Both the position numbers and the translations under genes were made by a program. From the NCBI GenBank assembly GCA_050084985.1, contig JBITNC010000001.1, positions 193,130,001 to 193,194,000 of the forward strand: a stretch of DNA of 64,000 nt, read 5' to 3'. How positions within the stretch are numbered: position 1 is the first letter of the stretch; every line of letters begins with the position of its first letter. A model generated the notes under the pieces. It worked only from the letters and a program-made list of their open reading frames with translations, was not told where the DNA came from and searched no databases. The stretch comes from Nageia nagi (Eukaryota; Pinophyta). Below are positions 24,251 through 36,184 of this stretch, piece by piece.

Positions 24251-26728
24251 TAGGATATTGAATGTTTAAAGTGGCACTTCCAGTAAATTTACATTGTGGA
24301 GGTATCAAGGTTCTTCTAAAGATAATTGTTTTGATAATAGAGTCACCAATAAGGTTTTGAGATCACCTAATGAAAGTGTTTCAATACAAATATGACTTTA
24401 ACTATTCTATTTTTTAATAATTGAAATCACCAAGATCACACCTTTATGTAGTGGTAATAGAGATTCCCATCATGCATACCAAACATAAACCTTCTACTAT
24501 TGATCATAAAAGTGCAAAGCTGATGACTCCATTACCTTTCAATTTGCATCTCATGATTTAGCAATGGTTTTTGAATGAACACAATGGTGGGATAGTGCAC
24601 TCGTAATTCAATACGCTTGTTTAATCTTTGAAATAGTTCTTTTTATTATGTTTTAAAGTTCAAAAGTTTAGTAAAGAAATAAACCAAGCAATTACAAACA
24701 TAAAAAAATGAATATTAATAGGAAGTATAAATAGAAAGTAAATGCTAAAAGGGAATAACAAGAAATAAACTAAATCTAACAAGATCGAACATTACTAGCC
24801 AAGGTTGTAGCCCATAAATAATACCTAGGAAAAATAAATTGGCCCAAACTTAGGATCTCAAGATTGCATCACAATGCCATAAATATAATAACATGCAATC
24901 ATACCTCCACAGATAACAAATTAAACAATTATAAATATAAGAGGGCAAACTAATTGTATTAAACTAAAAGTATGAAGATACATGTATTATAAAGAGGGTG
25001 ACAATGCTCAAAGTTTGACTATATTACTATATATTTACAACTATTTATAGAAGAACATAGAGAACAAGAGATAAGCTCCATGATTTTTACATAAGTATAA
25101 AAAATAATATCTGGATGACTATGTATAATATTTTGTATCTTAGTACTGCTAGCAGGGTGACTGATATAGTTGTGAATTATCTCAATAATTTATTTATTAA
25201 GTAGGTGGATCTATACATTTTTTAGCAACTTTCTATGACTACCTTAGTTGGATTTTAATCATATTTTAATCATCTCTAATGCTTTATATAATAGATATTG
25301 GTTGCAGTATCATTTTACAATGTTTCCTCTTAGAATCTGCAACTACCACTATGACTGCTTTTGATTGATTAATATGTAATAACTCTATTAATTGTTTAGT
25401 TGATTTTTCCATGATAAGATATCAATTTACAATATTTGATGCAACCAAATTTCTATATCATGGAGAAATATGTATCTATGTTGACCCATTATCATGGACT
25501 TGGGGATCCCACATCTAGGTTAGATGGACCCAACTGTTGGTGCAAGTGTTTTACTCATCTTGAAAGTTCCTCTAGATGCTACACACTACTATATTATCTA
25601 GGAGCTTCCTATTATCTGATAATTATAAATTTTTGGATGTCTTCAAGCTCTATTTTAGCATGCATTATGCCTTTATTTTTGGATCTTTTATAGCTAGGAA
25701 AGTGTAGTACATAAGAATCCTCCAAGATATATCATTTATTACTGCTTGCTTATAGAGTCTAAGATTTTAAACACGAGGATAAGATCTTTTGATAAAATTT
25801 CCTAGTTTAAGCATCCATTGCTAGCTAATTACCAATCTCAAATCTGAAGGGTTAGGGTACTTAAATTTGGGACATACATTATCAAACAAAATTTCCCAAC
25901 TCCATCTGCCTTTCATACTTAAACAAAAGAAACATAGCTAATAATTCTTGGAAGTAAGCTCCTAGTTTAGAGAAAATTGTTAATGATTTTAAATATAAAA
26001 CTATAGAACTAAGAAAAAGAATAATAAATGTATAAAATAGAGAATAATGAGGTTCATTAATTTTTTTGAAGGGGACATAGTTACCCTTACAAAAACAATG
26101 TTGTGAAATATAATAGGACCAAATATAGGGCATAATCTATCTCCAATTGACTATGAATGCTTACATCTCACTACTAGTATCTTGAACCCCTAGGTTTGAC
26201 TAGAAGATGGATATGGATTGAAGGTTTGCATCCTCATCCATGACCTAGTGAGGGCTACATCCCACTAGCTCCTTGTCAAAGTTGGATTTGTGTCTAACTA
26301 GAGGTCCAAGAGATGGCTTTGTCACTTCGAAGATAGGAGATGAATAATATGCTTAATGATACCTCCATAATGATGCACCAAATATATAATGAGGAATCCA
26401 CCAAGGTTGGATGTTCACACACCCTTTAAGGTGACATCATGCTTGGGCATCTAGATTGAGCCTCAAGATCATCACCAATCATTTGCCTAGTCTCTAATCA
26501 TCTGTTGTGCCTTGGGATCTACATTATGACACATAAATGCTCCTAATGTACTCTTAGGAGGGATATGTCCCATTGGGGGCTCACAATTATTATATGGGAT
26601 TCATATTTATCTTATCCTAAGTTGCAATGATGCCTAATTACACATGCAATTAATAAATAAACACTCCTAAGTACAAAATCACTCCTAATGTAGAATGTCC
26701 CATAAAAGGGGATGTTAAATTCACAATA
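24251..26728. other. AT-rich DNA, no gene seen
   Basis: Short open frames (25436-25693 plus, 25882-26133 minus) lack recognisable motifs and have the composition of the surrounding DNA. Confidence 0.45.
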
Positions 26729-26835
26729 TATAGGAACAAATATCTAGTTATGCTAGATCTTGATGTTTATCCTCTTTTATATATTCTCCACCAATCTATT
26801 TATTTTATAACTATAATAATATTTTTTATTTTAAA
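26729..26835. repeat. Direct repeat, copy A part 1
   Basis: Collinear with 28404-28500 (shared ATATCTAGTTATGCTAGATC and CAATCTATTT). Copy A is interrupted here and resumes at about 27285. The break is filled by about 450 bases absent from copy B. Confidence 0.7.
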
Positions 26836-27065
26836 ACATATAAAATGTTAGTGACTAACCCATAACTAAATGGCTAAAATTCAATATTTCAAATTTTAGA
26901 TTTGGTTATATAGGTAGGTTTTGCTTCTAACATGTTCACCCTAATTTTATTTCTTTTTATATTTTTATGAAAAATTATGCTCATATTTAGAACATGTTTG
27001 GCCCATTATATGCCTTAAAATTATAAATTAAAAAATATCACCAACATAGTAGCCTATTGTAGGGA

Positions 27066-27083
27066 ACACACACACACACACAC
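27066..27083. repeat. (AC)n microsatellite
   Basis: A short uninterrupted CA/AC run within the sequence that interrupts copy A. Confidence 0.85.
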
Positions 27084-27284
27084 ATTATATATGACTTAAA
27101 TTTGAACATTATAATTTAAATTTGAATATTAAAATTTATTGAGATAAGTAAATAAAAGATATCAATTTAGTATTTAAATTATTATTCACCTTATATTTAT
27201 ATATTTTTCCCTTCTTTTAAAAAAAATCATAACATGATTCAAAATTGATCGCACTCTATTAAAATTCATTTTTTAAGTGGATAT

Positions 27285-27603
27285 TAATATTTTTCCTATT
27301 CTAAAATCTATACATCCTATTCATAATAGAAATATATCTAAAACAAACACCATTTCTATTTTAATTCAGGAAGCCAAAACTCGTGACTCATCAGGTTCAT
27401 CTATACCAATTCATTCATCATTTATTCATTACAATCACCTTACCTTTGTTGGACATTACCAACAATTCAAAATTGCCTAGCTCATGATATATTAACGTAA
27501 GAAATGTATCAACAAATCTATCACCATTTTGTTGATATAAGATTATTCTGTTAGACACATCAATTATAACTAAATCAGGCTCCACAACACCCAATAATCA
27601 CCC
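27285..27603. repeat. Direct repeat, copy A part 2
   Basis: Collinear with 28496-28815, including TCAGGCTCCACAACACCCAA at the right end. Together with part 1 it forms a roughly 420-base unit. The two copies could be short LTRs of a small non-autonomous element or a segmental duplication. No clean TG...CA ends or target-site duplication were found. Confidence 0.75.
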
Positions 27604-28403
27604 ACTTGGAAATTGATTCACAATAGTTCAACCATTGTTACATTTGCTGAAGATCATATTCAAGCTAAACCAAGGAAATTCACCTCCTCCAGATTGTTAT
27701 AACCATATTTTGAACCATCACTAATGTCAACATTGCACTTTCTCCTATGATAATTAAACAACAAAATAATCTACCTTCATTGCTTCCATTGCTTCACCAA
27801 TCTCCTATTTTTCCATAATCAAGAATAATATATTGAAAAAATCCTTCTCAATATAAGCTATATACAAAACTGATGAAGAGATAGAATAAGGAGAAATGAC
27901 CAGTTTCTCTTGCTATATATTTGATTTTCCAATTTTTGAATATAAGATCAAAATATTATTTCCTAAGATGAAAATGACCAGTTTCTCATTATCATTACAA
28001 CATTGCAACAAGCAATCCTTCATGAGATCTATACGAAGCTCACCCATCACCATGTAATCACCTCCAAAACTATAAGCATCCAATATTGTCATACGTCTAT
28101 GTGTCAATATGCATCATAGTATGTTATCTACCACCTTACATTATTATATGCAACATTATGCATTTACAAGCATCTTGTTGCACTCTCACTATAATATTAT
28201 AATATTTAGATATCTCTATCTCTCTATGCAAACTCTCCTACAAGCTTATAATATATGAGTCCATATGATACATCAATATGACCATTACAATGCTCTTAAA
28301 ACATTATCTCAACATTTTTCTAATGCACACTTTGACATTCTCCCAATGTACACACAAAGCTACACACTATCATAATCCCATGAATTTATACATATCCACA
28401 TTG

Positions 28404-28815
28404 TATAGGAATAAATATCTAGTTATGCTAGATCTTGGCATTTATCCTCATTTGGCTATTCTCCATCAATCTATTTGGTTTATAGCTATAATAATTTTTT
28501 TGATTCTAAAATCTATATATTTTGTTCATAACCAAAATATATCTACAACAAACATCATTTCTATTTTAATTCAATAAGAAATTACTTGTTCCTCATCAGG
28601 TTTATTTATACCAATTATTCATCATTTATTCATTGTAATCACCTCACCTTTGTTGGATATCCCTAACAATTCATGACTACCTAGCTCACAAGCGAACCTT
28701 TAAGATATTAATGCAAGAAATGTATCAACAAATTTATCATCATTTTGTTGATAGAAGATTCTTTTCTTAGAGATATCAATTACAACTAAATCAGGCTCCA
28801 CAACACCCAATAGGG
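28404..28815. repeat. Direct repeat, copy B (uninterrupted)
   Basis: The uninterrupted counterpart of copy A, about 1.2 kb downstream of copy A part 2. The junction in B shows which part of A is inserted sequence. No gene is visible between the copies. Confidence 0.75.
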
Positions 28816-30041
28816 TTCGCTTACAAATATGACTTGGGATCCATAACTTGTGCATAGCTCATAGGCCCTGTACTAGGTGGATTAATCACCTTAAGATTAT
28901 TACCTTTCTTACATTAAACTTGTTAGAATTTCTAATGCATTATTGGAAAATTCAAAAGTTTTTTTTATTAAATTTGTATTTTTTAATAAATACATTTTTT
29001 CTCATAAAGAGAAAAAATATATTTATATATAAAAAAGGGAAATTAAAAATATTTTTGGCATTAAAATAAATATAAGATTTTGTTTGGTGACTGTCTACCA
29101 CCTGCCACCACCATGAGCAACTTCAACCCCCTATTGTGCATTTATTTTCTATGGCCCTATGGTCAAAACCCTAGTTGCTCAATATAGTACATGACTCCTT
29201 GCTACTTCCTATCAATTTTTATTTAAATATCAATCACCACCACCACCAGGACACATATGGCCCTCTTGCCCCTAGCCATTATGACTCCTACAACCATGTA
29301 GAACTCCATGATTATCATGAAATTATCTCAACCTTGGAAGCTAAGACTAGTCTGGTGCGTCTTCTCACCATGCATAAACTCTTTCTTCGAATAGGCTTAG
29401 AAATACAAAATCATAAGGAAGGTCTTAGATATCCATGATTTTGACCTCCCAACCATTCCATTCATTCTCTATAATCAAAATAATATATTAAAAAAGATAG
29501 AAATAGATGACAAAAAGTTGGATTTTATTTTTTGCATCGAACCATCCCAAATTGGCATGTGTGAGGCCTAGCCTCTAGTTCTCTTCTACCATCTAGTTGG
29601 TCCTTCATCTTCTCATTTGTGTTTGGTATTTCACCTTCCCATATGAGTCTAGTACTTCATATTCTCATCCATAACTAGCTCTTTGCCTCTCTATCTATGA
29701 CTTGTTCTCTACCCCCCATCCACTACTAACTACTCCTCTATCACCTATGAATTCTATTCTACTAGCTCACCATTTGCATACCTACATTGCCTGCATTAAA
29801 TCAAGCTCCTCAACTTTACATGTGTGGTATAAATATTATATTTGTTCAAATTTATTTAAGTGGTAGAATAATACATTTTTTTTTATTTGACAGATGGTGG
29901 ATGAGACTTAAATGCTTCATATTGCATTTGATGAATTTATTAATAATAATAATTAATTTTATTATTTACATTGTTTATATTATTTTGGTGAAAGAGAATT
30001 TTTTCAAAAAAATGGGGAGAAATTTCTTTAAGGTTTATTTT
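28816..30041. other. AT-rich DNA left of the nested element stack, no gene
   Basis: No recognisable coding sequence. The open frames at 29175-29438 and 29787-30083 have no family motif, and the second runs into the LTR of the outer element. Its last bases (30037-30041, ATTTT) are the left target-site duplication of the 30042-51814 element. Confidence 0.45.
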
Positions 30042-30122
30042 TGTAGACCTCAAATTGTGAATAATGTGAATAAACATAATTAAATAAATGATCTACAATA
30101 TAAAACTAAGTAGACTACATAC
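30042..30122 (-). repeat. Outer element 3' LTR, first piece
   Basis: Matches the first 81 bases of the intact LTR at 51086 (TGTAGACCTCAAATTGT). It ends in CATAC, the target-site duplication of copia 1. Confidence 0.9.
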
Positions 30123-30371
30123 TGCAGGAATGGATCATAAAACTCCACGATATTATTACTCAAGAATAATTTACAATATATAGACCACAAAAGTGGTTAA
30201 CTAACAAACTCCTAAAATGGTGCAACTAAGTGTACACCTCATCCTAACTAACTTAACTGCCTAAGCACTAAGCTAGAATTTCTCTAACTAACTCCAAATG
30301 ACACTTGTCATTGACACATGTCTAATTTCTAAATATTTACAAATACCATAATAAGATTATGGTTTTTAACA
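30123..30371 (-). repeat. Copia 1 LTR (3')
   Basis: 249 bp, TGCAGGAATGG...TTTTTAACA, identical by eye to 34503-34751. Confidence 0.95.
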
Positions 30372-30384
30372 TTCCCCACCTTAA
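30372..30384 (-). other. Copia 1 polypurine tract
   Basis: The minus strand reads TTAAGGTGGGGAA directly before the LTR terminus TGTTAAAAACC, a standard plus-strand priming site. Confidence 0.8.
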
Positions 30385-30417
30385 TCTTAAGGGGTATTTG
30401 TAAGTCTGAGCATTGAT

Positions 30418-32184
30418 CTAAATTTCTCGAACTTTTCTCTTCCAAGCACCTTCTCTTTGTGCAAAACCTTTTGCAACAAGTCTCGCTTTGTTTTTATCAA
30501 GTGAGCTATCTGATTTATACTTGTTCTTGTAAAGCCACTTGCATCCAATAGGTCTGGTTCCATATTGTGGATCTACCAACTTCCATGTCCCATTCTTGAT
30601 GAGAGCATCATACTCTTTCTTCATAGGTTCTTTCCAAGCATCATGAGAAATAGCTTCTTTAAAAGAAGTTGGTTCAAAATCAGCAGAACAATTCAATTCC
30701 ATATCAAAAGAAAGGACATCACCTGAAACTGAATCTTCTACTGCTCCACTTTCTTGTCTTGTCTGGTAGGAACTTCGAGTTCCTGTCTTTCCAATTTCAT
30801 CAGGATGAACACTTTCAAGTGTTTTCTGGGCCCATTTTGGAATTCTCTTAGATGATTCTGGTTGATCACTGAGCTGAGATGGATCTTCACTACCATCAAG
30901 ACTTAATCGATCAATTCCTTGAATTACATCATCTAATTGATGCTCAGATACTGGCACTGATGAAATGGAAGAACCTAGTAGAGGAGGTACTCTTTGTGCT
31001 TGTTCTTCATGAACAAATGGTAAAAATTCCAAATTTGGATCCAATATAGGAATTCCCCCCTCAAGATTTGGAATTTCATAATCTTTTTCAAAATAATGCT
31101 TTCCATGGGTAAACTTATCAAGATGATCAATCTGCCGCTCAACAGTATTGTCACTTTTGAAAAATTCAAGAAAGATAACGTCTCTTGCAAAGAGAAACTT
31201 CTTGTTTACCTCATCATAAAGCTTGTATCCCTTGGTAGTGTCTGAATAGCCCAAGAAAATACACTTTCGACTCCTAGCTTCAAGCTTGCTTCGTTGTTCC
31301 TTAGGTATGAGCGCATAACAGGTGGAACCAAAGATCCTGAGATGACGTACAGAAGGAATATGACCAAACCACATTTCAAATGGAGTCTTATCTTTGAGAG
31401 CATGAGAAGGAGATCTGTTTCTTAAATAAACAGCACATTGAACTGCATCACCCCAAAACATAATTTTGACATTCTTGAAGAATATCATTGCACGGGCCAT
31501 ATTCAATAGAGTTCTGTTCAATCTTTCAACAACCCCATTTTGTTGTGGGTTATAGGGAACAATAGTCTGATGTTTAATCCCATGTTGGTGTAAGTAAGAT
31601 TTGAAGTCATTTGAAGTATATTCCCCCCCATTATCTGAACGAAGGATACCTATACGAGTATGAGCTTCATTTTCTATACTTACATGAAAGTCTTTGAATT
31701 TGGAGAAAGCTTCAGACTTATGTTTTAAGAAATAAACCCAAGACATCCTAGAATAATCATCAATGAATGTCATAATATATCTATTTCCAGCTGCAGAAGG
31801 AACAGAAAATGGACCACACAAATCGGAATGGACTAGTTCAAGTTTTCTACTGGCTCTCCATTGGGAATTTATAAACGGTTGCTTGTGGTGCTTCCCTAGG
31901 ATACAGGCTTCACAAGGGGCAATGTTCCTAGGTATTGTAGGCAAACCACTAAAACCTCGTTTCTTTAAAAGACGAAGGTCATCAAAATTAAGGTGCCCTA
32001 ATCTAGCATGCCACAAAAGACTTGAGGGAAGTGTACCTTTTTCTTGATGTGTAAGGAATGCAAATTCCTTCGATCGAACAGAAGCACCATCAATATCTTC
32101 ATTCAATTCTTCAAGAAAATCCCTTCTGAAAGTCATGACATGTTGCTTCCGTATCAAGCAACCATGCATCTTCCCATGATGCAT
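30418..32184 (-). pseudogene. Copia 1 pol fragment: GAG-pre-integrase, integrase and start of RT
   Basis: A 588-codon open frame on the minus strand. Residues 58-104 hold the HHCC zinc-binding domain (W-H-A-R-L-G-H ... C-E-A-C-I-L-G-K). The integrase core has its D,D-35-E triad at D121 (H-S-D-L), D184 (R-S-D-N-G-G) and E220 (N-G-V-V-E-R). The frame continues through the linker into the first RT block (A-R-L-V-A-K-G-F-A-Q), then ends within 15 codons. YVDD and RNase H are missing, so the RT cannot work. The frame differs from gag: the break lies inside the protease motif, where two bases appear to be missing around 32120. The integrase itself shows no lesion. Confidence 0.92.
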
Positions 32185-33094
32185 ATGAAGTATTCATTAG
32201 GTCACTAAGACCAATGTTACATTCAGCTGTAACAAAATGAGCGGATGTAGAGTTCATACTCTGATCATCTTGTTGCTCTTTCTTTTCAACAATTTTCTCC
32301 CATGGAATGCGACATGTGGCAGCTTCATGGCCTTTTCTATCGCATCGAGTGCAATATAAATTTGACTTCTCCCTTTTATCTCCATGACCTCCTTGATTTC
32401 TACCTCCTTTGCCTCGGAAATTTTTTCGACCACGACCTCTATTGCTACTATCTGCATAAGAAGCATCATTCTTTTCTAACTGAGCATTGTAAACAATATC
32501 TGAAGCATCATTGGTCTTCTTTCCAAAAGCTTTTTCACGCTCTGTAATCTTTTCTGACAAAGTTTTGAAGGTGAGAGTGGCTAATTGTCCACTTGCTTGA
32601 AGGGATTCAAGATAAGTTGAGTATGTGGGATAGAGAGCTTTGATCAAGGCTGCAAGAGAAATATCAATTTCAACACCTGTAGCCTCGATATCATACATTA
32701 TTGCACTAATTTTTGAAATAAGTGCAAAGGGATCATTGTTTTGCAACTGCAAATTGAAGAGCTTTAACTGAAGTTGGATGAGTTCCAACGCTGAATGAGA
32801 GTCATACAACTCTTTTAACTTTTCCAGTGCACTCCAACCATCGTCAATTGAAGCAATATGTCGATTGACTTCTTCAGATATAGAAGCTGCTATTAGAGCA
32901 TACGCTTTGCAATTCTTCATGTTCCAAACCACGAGCTCTTTGTCATCAGTTGGTTTGATGGGTTTGGTTTTGCCATCGCATATACCTTCCCAAAAATCAT
33001 TGAAGATGAGCGTATTTTTTATCTTTCTATACCATTCTGACCAATTGTTTTGACCAGTCAAAACAACCCCAATAATGCTTACTAAGGAATGCAT
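32111..33094 (-). CDS. gag: Copia 1 gag and truncated protease
   Basis: A 327-residue frame on the minus strand starting at the ATG at 33094. It has an N-terminal copia Gag region (N-W-S-E-W), a capsid-like helical body, an R/G-rich stretch, and a perfect CCHC zinc knuckle C-T-R-C-D-R-K-G-H-E-A-A-T-C at about residues 247-260. It then runs into the aspartic protease motif W-L-L-D-T-E-A-T-C-H, in which the glycine of D-T-G is replaced by glutamate, and stops shortly after because of the frameshift. Gag itself looks intact and could assemble particles that package this RNA. Protease activity is unlikely. Confidence 0.9.
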   Translation of the reverse strand: MHSLVSIIGVVLTGQNNWSEWYRKIKNTLIFNDFWEGICDGKTKPIKPTDDKELVVWNMKNCKAYALIAASISEEVNRHIASIDDGWSALEKLKELYDSHSALELIQLQLKLFNLQLQNNDPFALISKISAIMYDIEATGVEIDISLAALIKALYPTYSTYLESLQASGQLATLTFKTLSEKITEREKAFGKKTNDASDIVYNAQLEKNDASYADSSNRGRGRKNFRGKGGRNQGGHGDKREKSNLYCTRCDRKGHEAATCRIPWEKIVEKKEQQDDQSMNSTSAHFVTAECNIGLSDLMNTSYASWEDAWLLDTEATCHDFQKGFS

Positions 33095-34489
33095 TTTGTA
33101 AGATGAAAAGTTACAAAATCACAAATATATTTAAATATAAAATTTAAATATACCTAAATATAAAATTTGGAATTAAATATTTTAGAGTACCAAAATATTA
33201 AATACACCTTATCACTCCAAAATAAAATTCCAAACAATAAAACGACCCCTAAAATATCTCCACTACGAATATTAAAGTGACCATGTTTTTTTAAAAAATA
33301 TTAAAGGCACCTTAATGGATGAGGGGGCGAGTAAATAGGCGGGCCACTACGTCCGGAAATCACGTTCAGTGAACACCACGAGCAATAACACCCACGAGCA
33401 ATGAGAGAGAGCAGCCACGTAACAAGAGAGGAACCACGTGGGAAAACAAACCACGAACTGGAGAGAGGAGCCACGTTCAACAGCAGATCCGTGACATGCA
33501 CGAACTGGAGCTATGATGAGTGGAGGGTTTCTCGTCTCCACGCCACGTTCAACAGCAGATCCGCTACGTTTCACGTTGTGAATGTTTCTGAAGGCTGAAG
33601 GACTAGCAGTGAAGCCTAGAGAACCAGCAATTTCGCCTGGAGAACCAGCAATTTCGTGGAAAGACAACAAATGGAGGGCAACGTAGCAGGTCTAGAGATC
33701 AGAAGCCACCACCCACGAGCTGGAGAGCTACACGTTGAGAGATGCCCAATGCACATTTTTAGTGGTCTCACTTAGCTCGAAGTCCACATCCACAAAATGC
33801 ATAAGCAGCCAATTAGCCCACGAACTACTGACGACAAGCCAACGTTTACGCGGGAAAATGAACAACAAATTGCTGCACGTCGTTGTGACGCGAATCGTGG
33901 GAGTCACGTTGTGGCTGGTGCAGGAGTCCACACTTGAATGGGAGGACAACGAATAGAGGGTTTCACCATTCTCAGCCTTTACAATGTCACGTTCAACACC
34001 CACGAGTGGAGAACTGCTGCAAACAGATGATGCAGCCACAGTCACGTTTTCAAAGAGCAAGAGCCACGCTTGGAGAGAGGAGCCACGTTGAGCCACGAAC
34101 TGCTGTGTCTGCGCCAACACTCACGTATTTGGACCACGAAATGGAGAGAGGAGCAGTGTAACGAGAAAGGATGCCCATGAAATGCTGCTAATGACTCCCT
34201 GGATGCCCACGAACAGGAGTAGAGTCCACGTTTGAAGACCCACGTACTGCTGCACCATGGATGGCCACGAAATACAATCCTTAAGACATGCACACAAGCT
34301 GTTGGAGGGGTTTCATCAGTCTCTAAGGAGAACAGCAACCACCATAGAACCAGAATAGTCAAGCAACAATGTCCAGTAATCAACAACTCAAACTAATACA
34401 CATGCATGCAGGTATTCATCACGATTTTTGCTGGAACAAATCACAGCAAACTAAAGTGACGAATTTGCATGGAGTTTCCCAAATTCCTT
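33095..34489 (-). other. Copia 1 leader, GC-richer, many ACGT cores
   Basis: About 1.4 kb between the primer-binding site and the gag ATG, long for a copia leader. From 33345 to 34250 it is markedly GC-richer than all surrounding DNA and contains at least 18 ACGT tetramers (for example at 33417, 33436, 33473, 33545, 33566, 33573, 33732, 33877, 33906, 33989 and 34085). Phrases such as CACGAACTGGAGAGAGGAGC and CCACGTTCAACAGCAGATCC recur imperfectly. The short open frames on either strand have no known motif. It may be acquired regulatory or gene-derived DNA. Confidence 0.6.
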
Positions 34490-34501
34490 GCTCTGATACC
34501 A
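34490..34501 (-). other. Copia 1 primer-binding site (initiator tRNA-Met)
   Basis: The minus strand reads TGGTATCAGAGC one base inside the 5' LTR, the complement of the 3' end of initiator tRNA-Met used by most plant copia elements. Confidence 0.95.
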
Positions 34502-34502
34502 A

Positions 34503-34751
34503 TGCAGGAATGGATCATAAAACTCCACGATATTATTACTCAAGAATAATTTACAATATATAGACCACAAAAGTGGTTAACTAACAAACTCCTAAAATGG
34601 TGCAACTAAGTGTACACCTCATCCTAACTAACTTAACTGCCTAAGCACTAAGCTAGAATTTCTCTAACTAACTCCAAATGACACTTGTCATTGACACATG
34701 TCTAATTTCTAAATATTTACAAATACCATAATAAGATTATGGTTTTTAACA
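34503..34751 (-). repeat. Copia 1 LTR (5')
   Basis: 249 bp, identical by eye to 30123-30371. It is followed by the CATAC target-site duplication. Confidence 0.95.
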
Positions 34752-34756
34752 CATAC

Positions 34757-35395
34757 ACTATACAAGATTACAATAGATATACATGAACTTGCTATGAAGC
34801 GTATGTATAATCCTTAAGAAACAAGTAGCAATGAGTCTTTGGAGGATTGGGATTGGATTTGTGGTGAGTTCATGGTAGATCTTTGTATGTCTAAATCAAA
34901 TACTTGACCACCAAAATCTAGAACCTCCTATCTAGAAGATGCATGTTATTATCAACATAGGAGAAGCACTCTAATGACTACATGGAATGTGTCAAATTAT
35001 GATGTACACCAAAGATAGAAATTATAGAGCTCAAAGTATAACAAATTCTCACAATAGGTGGCATATAGAGATACCATTATAGTCGATAACCACCTATTAG
35101 AGTTCTTATCATATCAAAGAGTTATGATCTATGGAGATAAACTTATTCCACCTATTTATATAGCCTAAAAATACATAAAAAAGAGTAAAGTTTGACCTCT
35201 TCCAATAATATAATCATTGTTATATTCAAGATACTTTAAAATAAAACCCATGATATATGATATAGCATTTAATATAACACATGGTATTGCATTATAATAT
35301 CCTTTTATATTGACATATGTAATATTGCATTAAATCATTTAAGAATTTTAAATATGATTTATTAAATAAATAATAAATCATTTTTAGGTGTCTAA
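34757..35395 (-). repeat. Outer element 3' LTR, second piece
   Basis: Collinear with about 51170-51814 (for example AACAAGTAGCAATGAGTCTT and AATAAATAATAAATCATTTT). The terminal CA of TCTACA is lost in this copy. It is followed by the polypurine tract of the outer element (minus strand AAAGAGGGGCAAAA, 35396-35409). Confidence 0.9.
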
Positions 35396-35726
35396 TTTTG
35401 CCCCTCTTTGGATATGAAATGAAAAACATTAAAATTACATAATCCAAAGAAGTCTAGAGAAGATGAGAAATTTTTCAATAGCAAAGTGGACTTCCCTTTT
35501 TCAATTGATATGCTTAGTATGATATGTTATTTATCCCCTTTTGGTCTTGTATTGCCCCTTGCTCATGCTTCTTCTAGTAATCAAGCCAAAATCGGAGTCC
35601 CTATATGAGAAGAGTGGTTTATGTGAATCCTACTCACCCAAACATTACCTTTTTAAGAAAAAATAATCATAATACCTATATAGATCACATCCTATTAAAT
35701 AATAATCAATTAAAAGAGCAAGGATG

Positions 35727-36184
35727 TGAAGGATTTAGATCTACTCTAATCCTCAAGGTCCAAGACTAGGAAACTCAACCATTCAAGATAACACACATAT
35801 AATGTGGTTCCTCCCTCCTTGGGAGTACATCCACAACTAGTTCTCAATTGTCAATCTATGCACCTCTTACTACAATTCTCTTCCTCTCCTACACAACTTA
35901 GTAGAGTAATCTTACTCCAAAAACTTAGTTATGTTATAAGAGGAGAGGCCCTCTATTTATAGCTTGAGAGCACCTCCCTAACCTCCCTTTAACCCAAGGG
36001 TAAGGTTAGGGTTACAATAAATGTATCACCTAACTTTAACCTACCAACTAACCACATGGTAAAGTCAAAGTCTACATAATAAAGAATTCAATTAATCCCT
36101 TAAGGTATCTACATATCCTTTAAGTGATTAATTGAATTTACAAGGAGTTTAGATATTTACAATATTTCATTACAAATTCTAACA
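35727..36184 (-). repeat. Copia 2 LTR (3')
   Basis: 458 bp, TGAAGGATTTAG...AAATTCTAACA. It differs from the other LTR at GTTATAAG versus GTTACAAG and ATATTTAC versus ATATTCAC. Confidence 0.95.

Larger units (their letters stand above)
30123..34751 (-). mobile_element. Copia 1: young, internally deleted Ty1/copia element
   Basis: Its two 249-bp LTRs (30123-30371 and 34503-34751) appear identical by eye, bounded by TG...CA and an exact CATAC duplication (30118-30122 and 34752-34756). On the minus strand it has an initiator-Met primer-binding site, a 1.4 kb leader, gag, a pol fragment through integrase, and a polypurine tract. After the first conserved RT block the frame ends and the LTR follows almost at once, so the RT palm and RNase H are deleted. 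The protease is also broken. Identical LTRs with a defective pol imply recent transposition using enzymes from a related element. Confidence 0.95.

Noticed and set aside
33347-34386. Several overlapping open frames on both strands in the copia 1 leader (65-130 codons)
   Set aside because: They arise because the leader is GC-richer and has few stops. No motif, no consistent frame, and strands conflict. Treated as leader.
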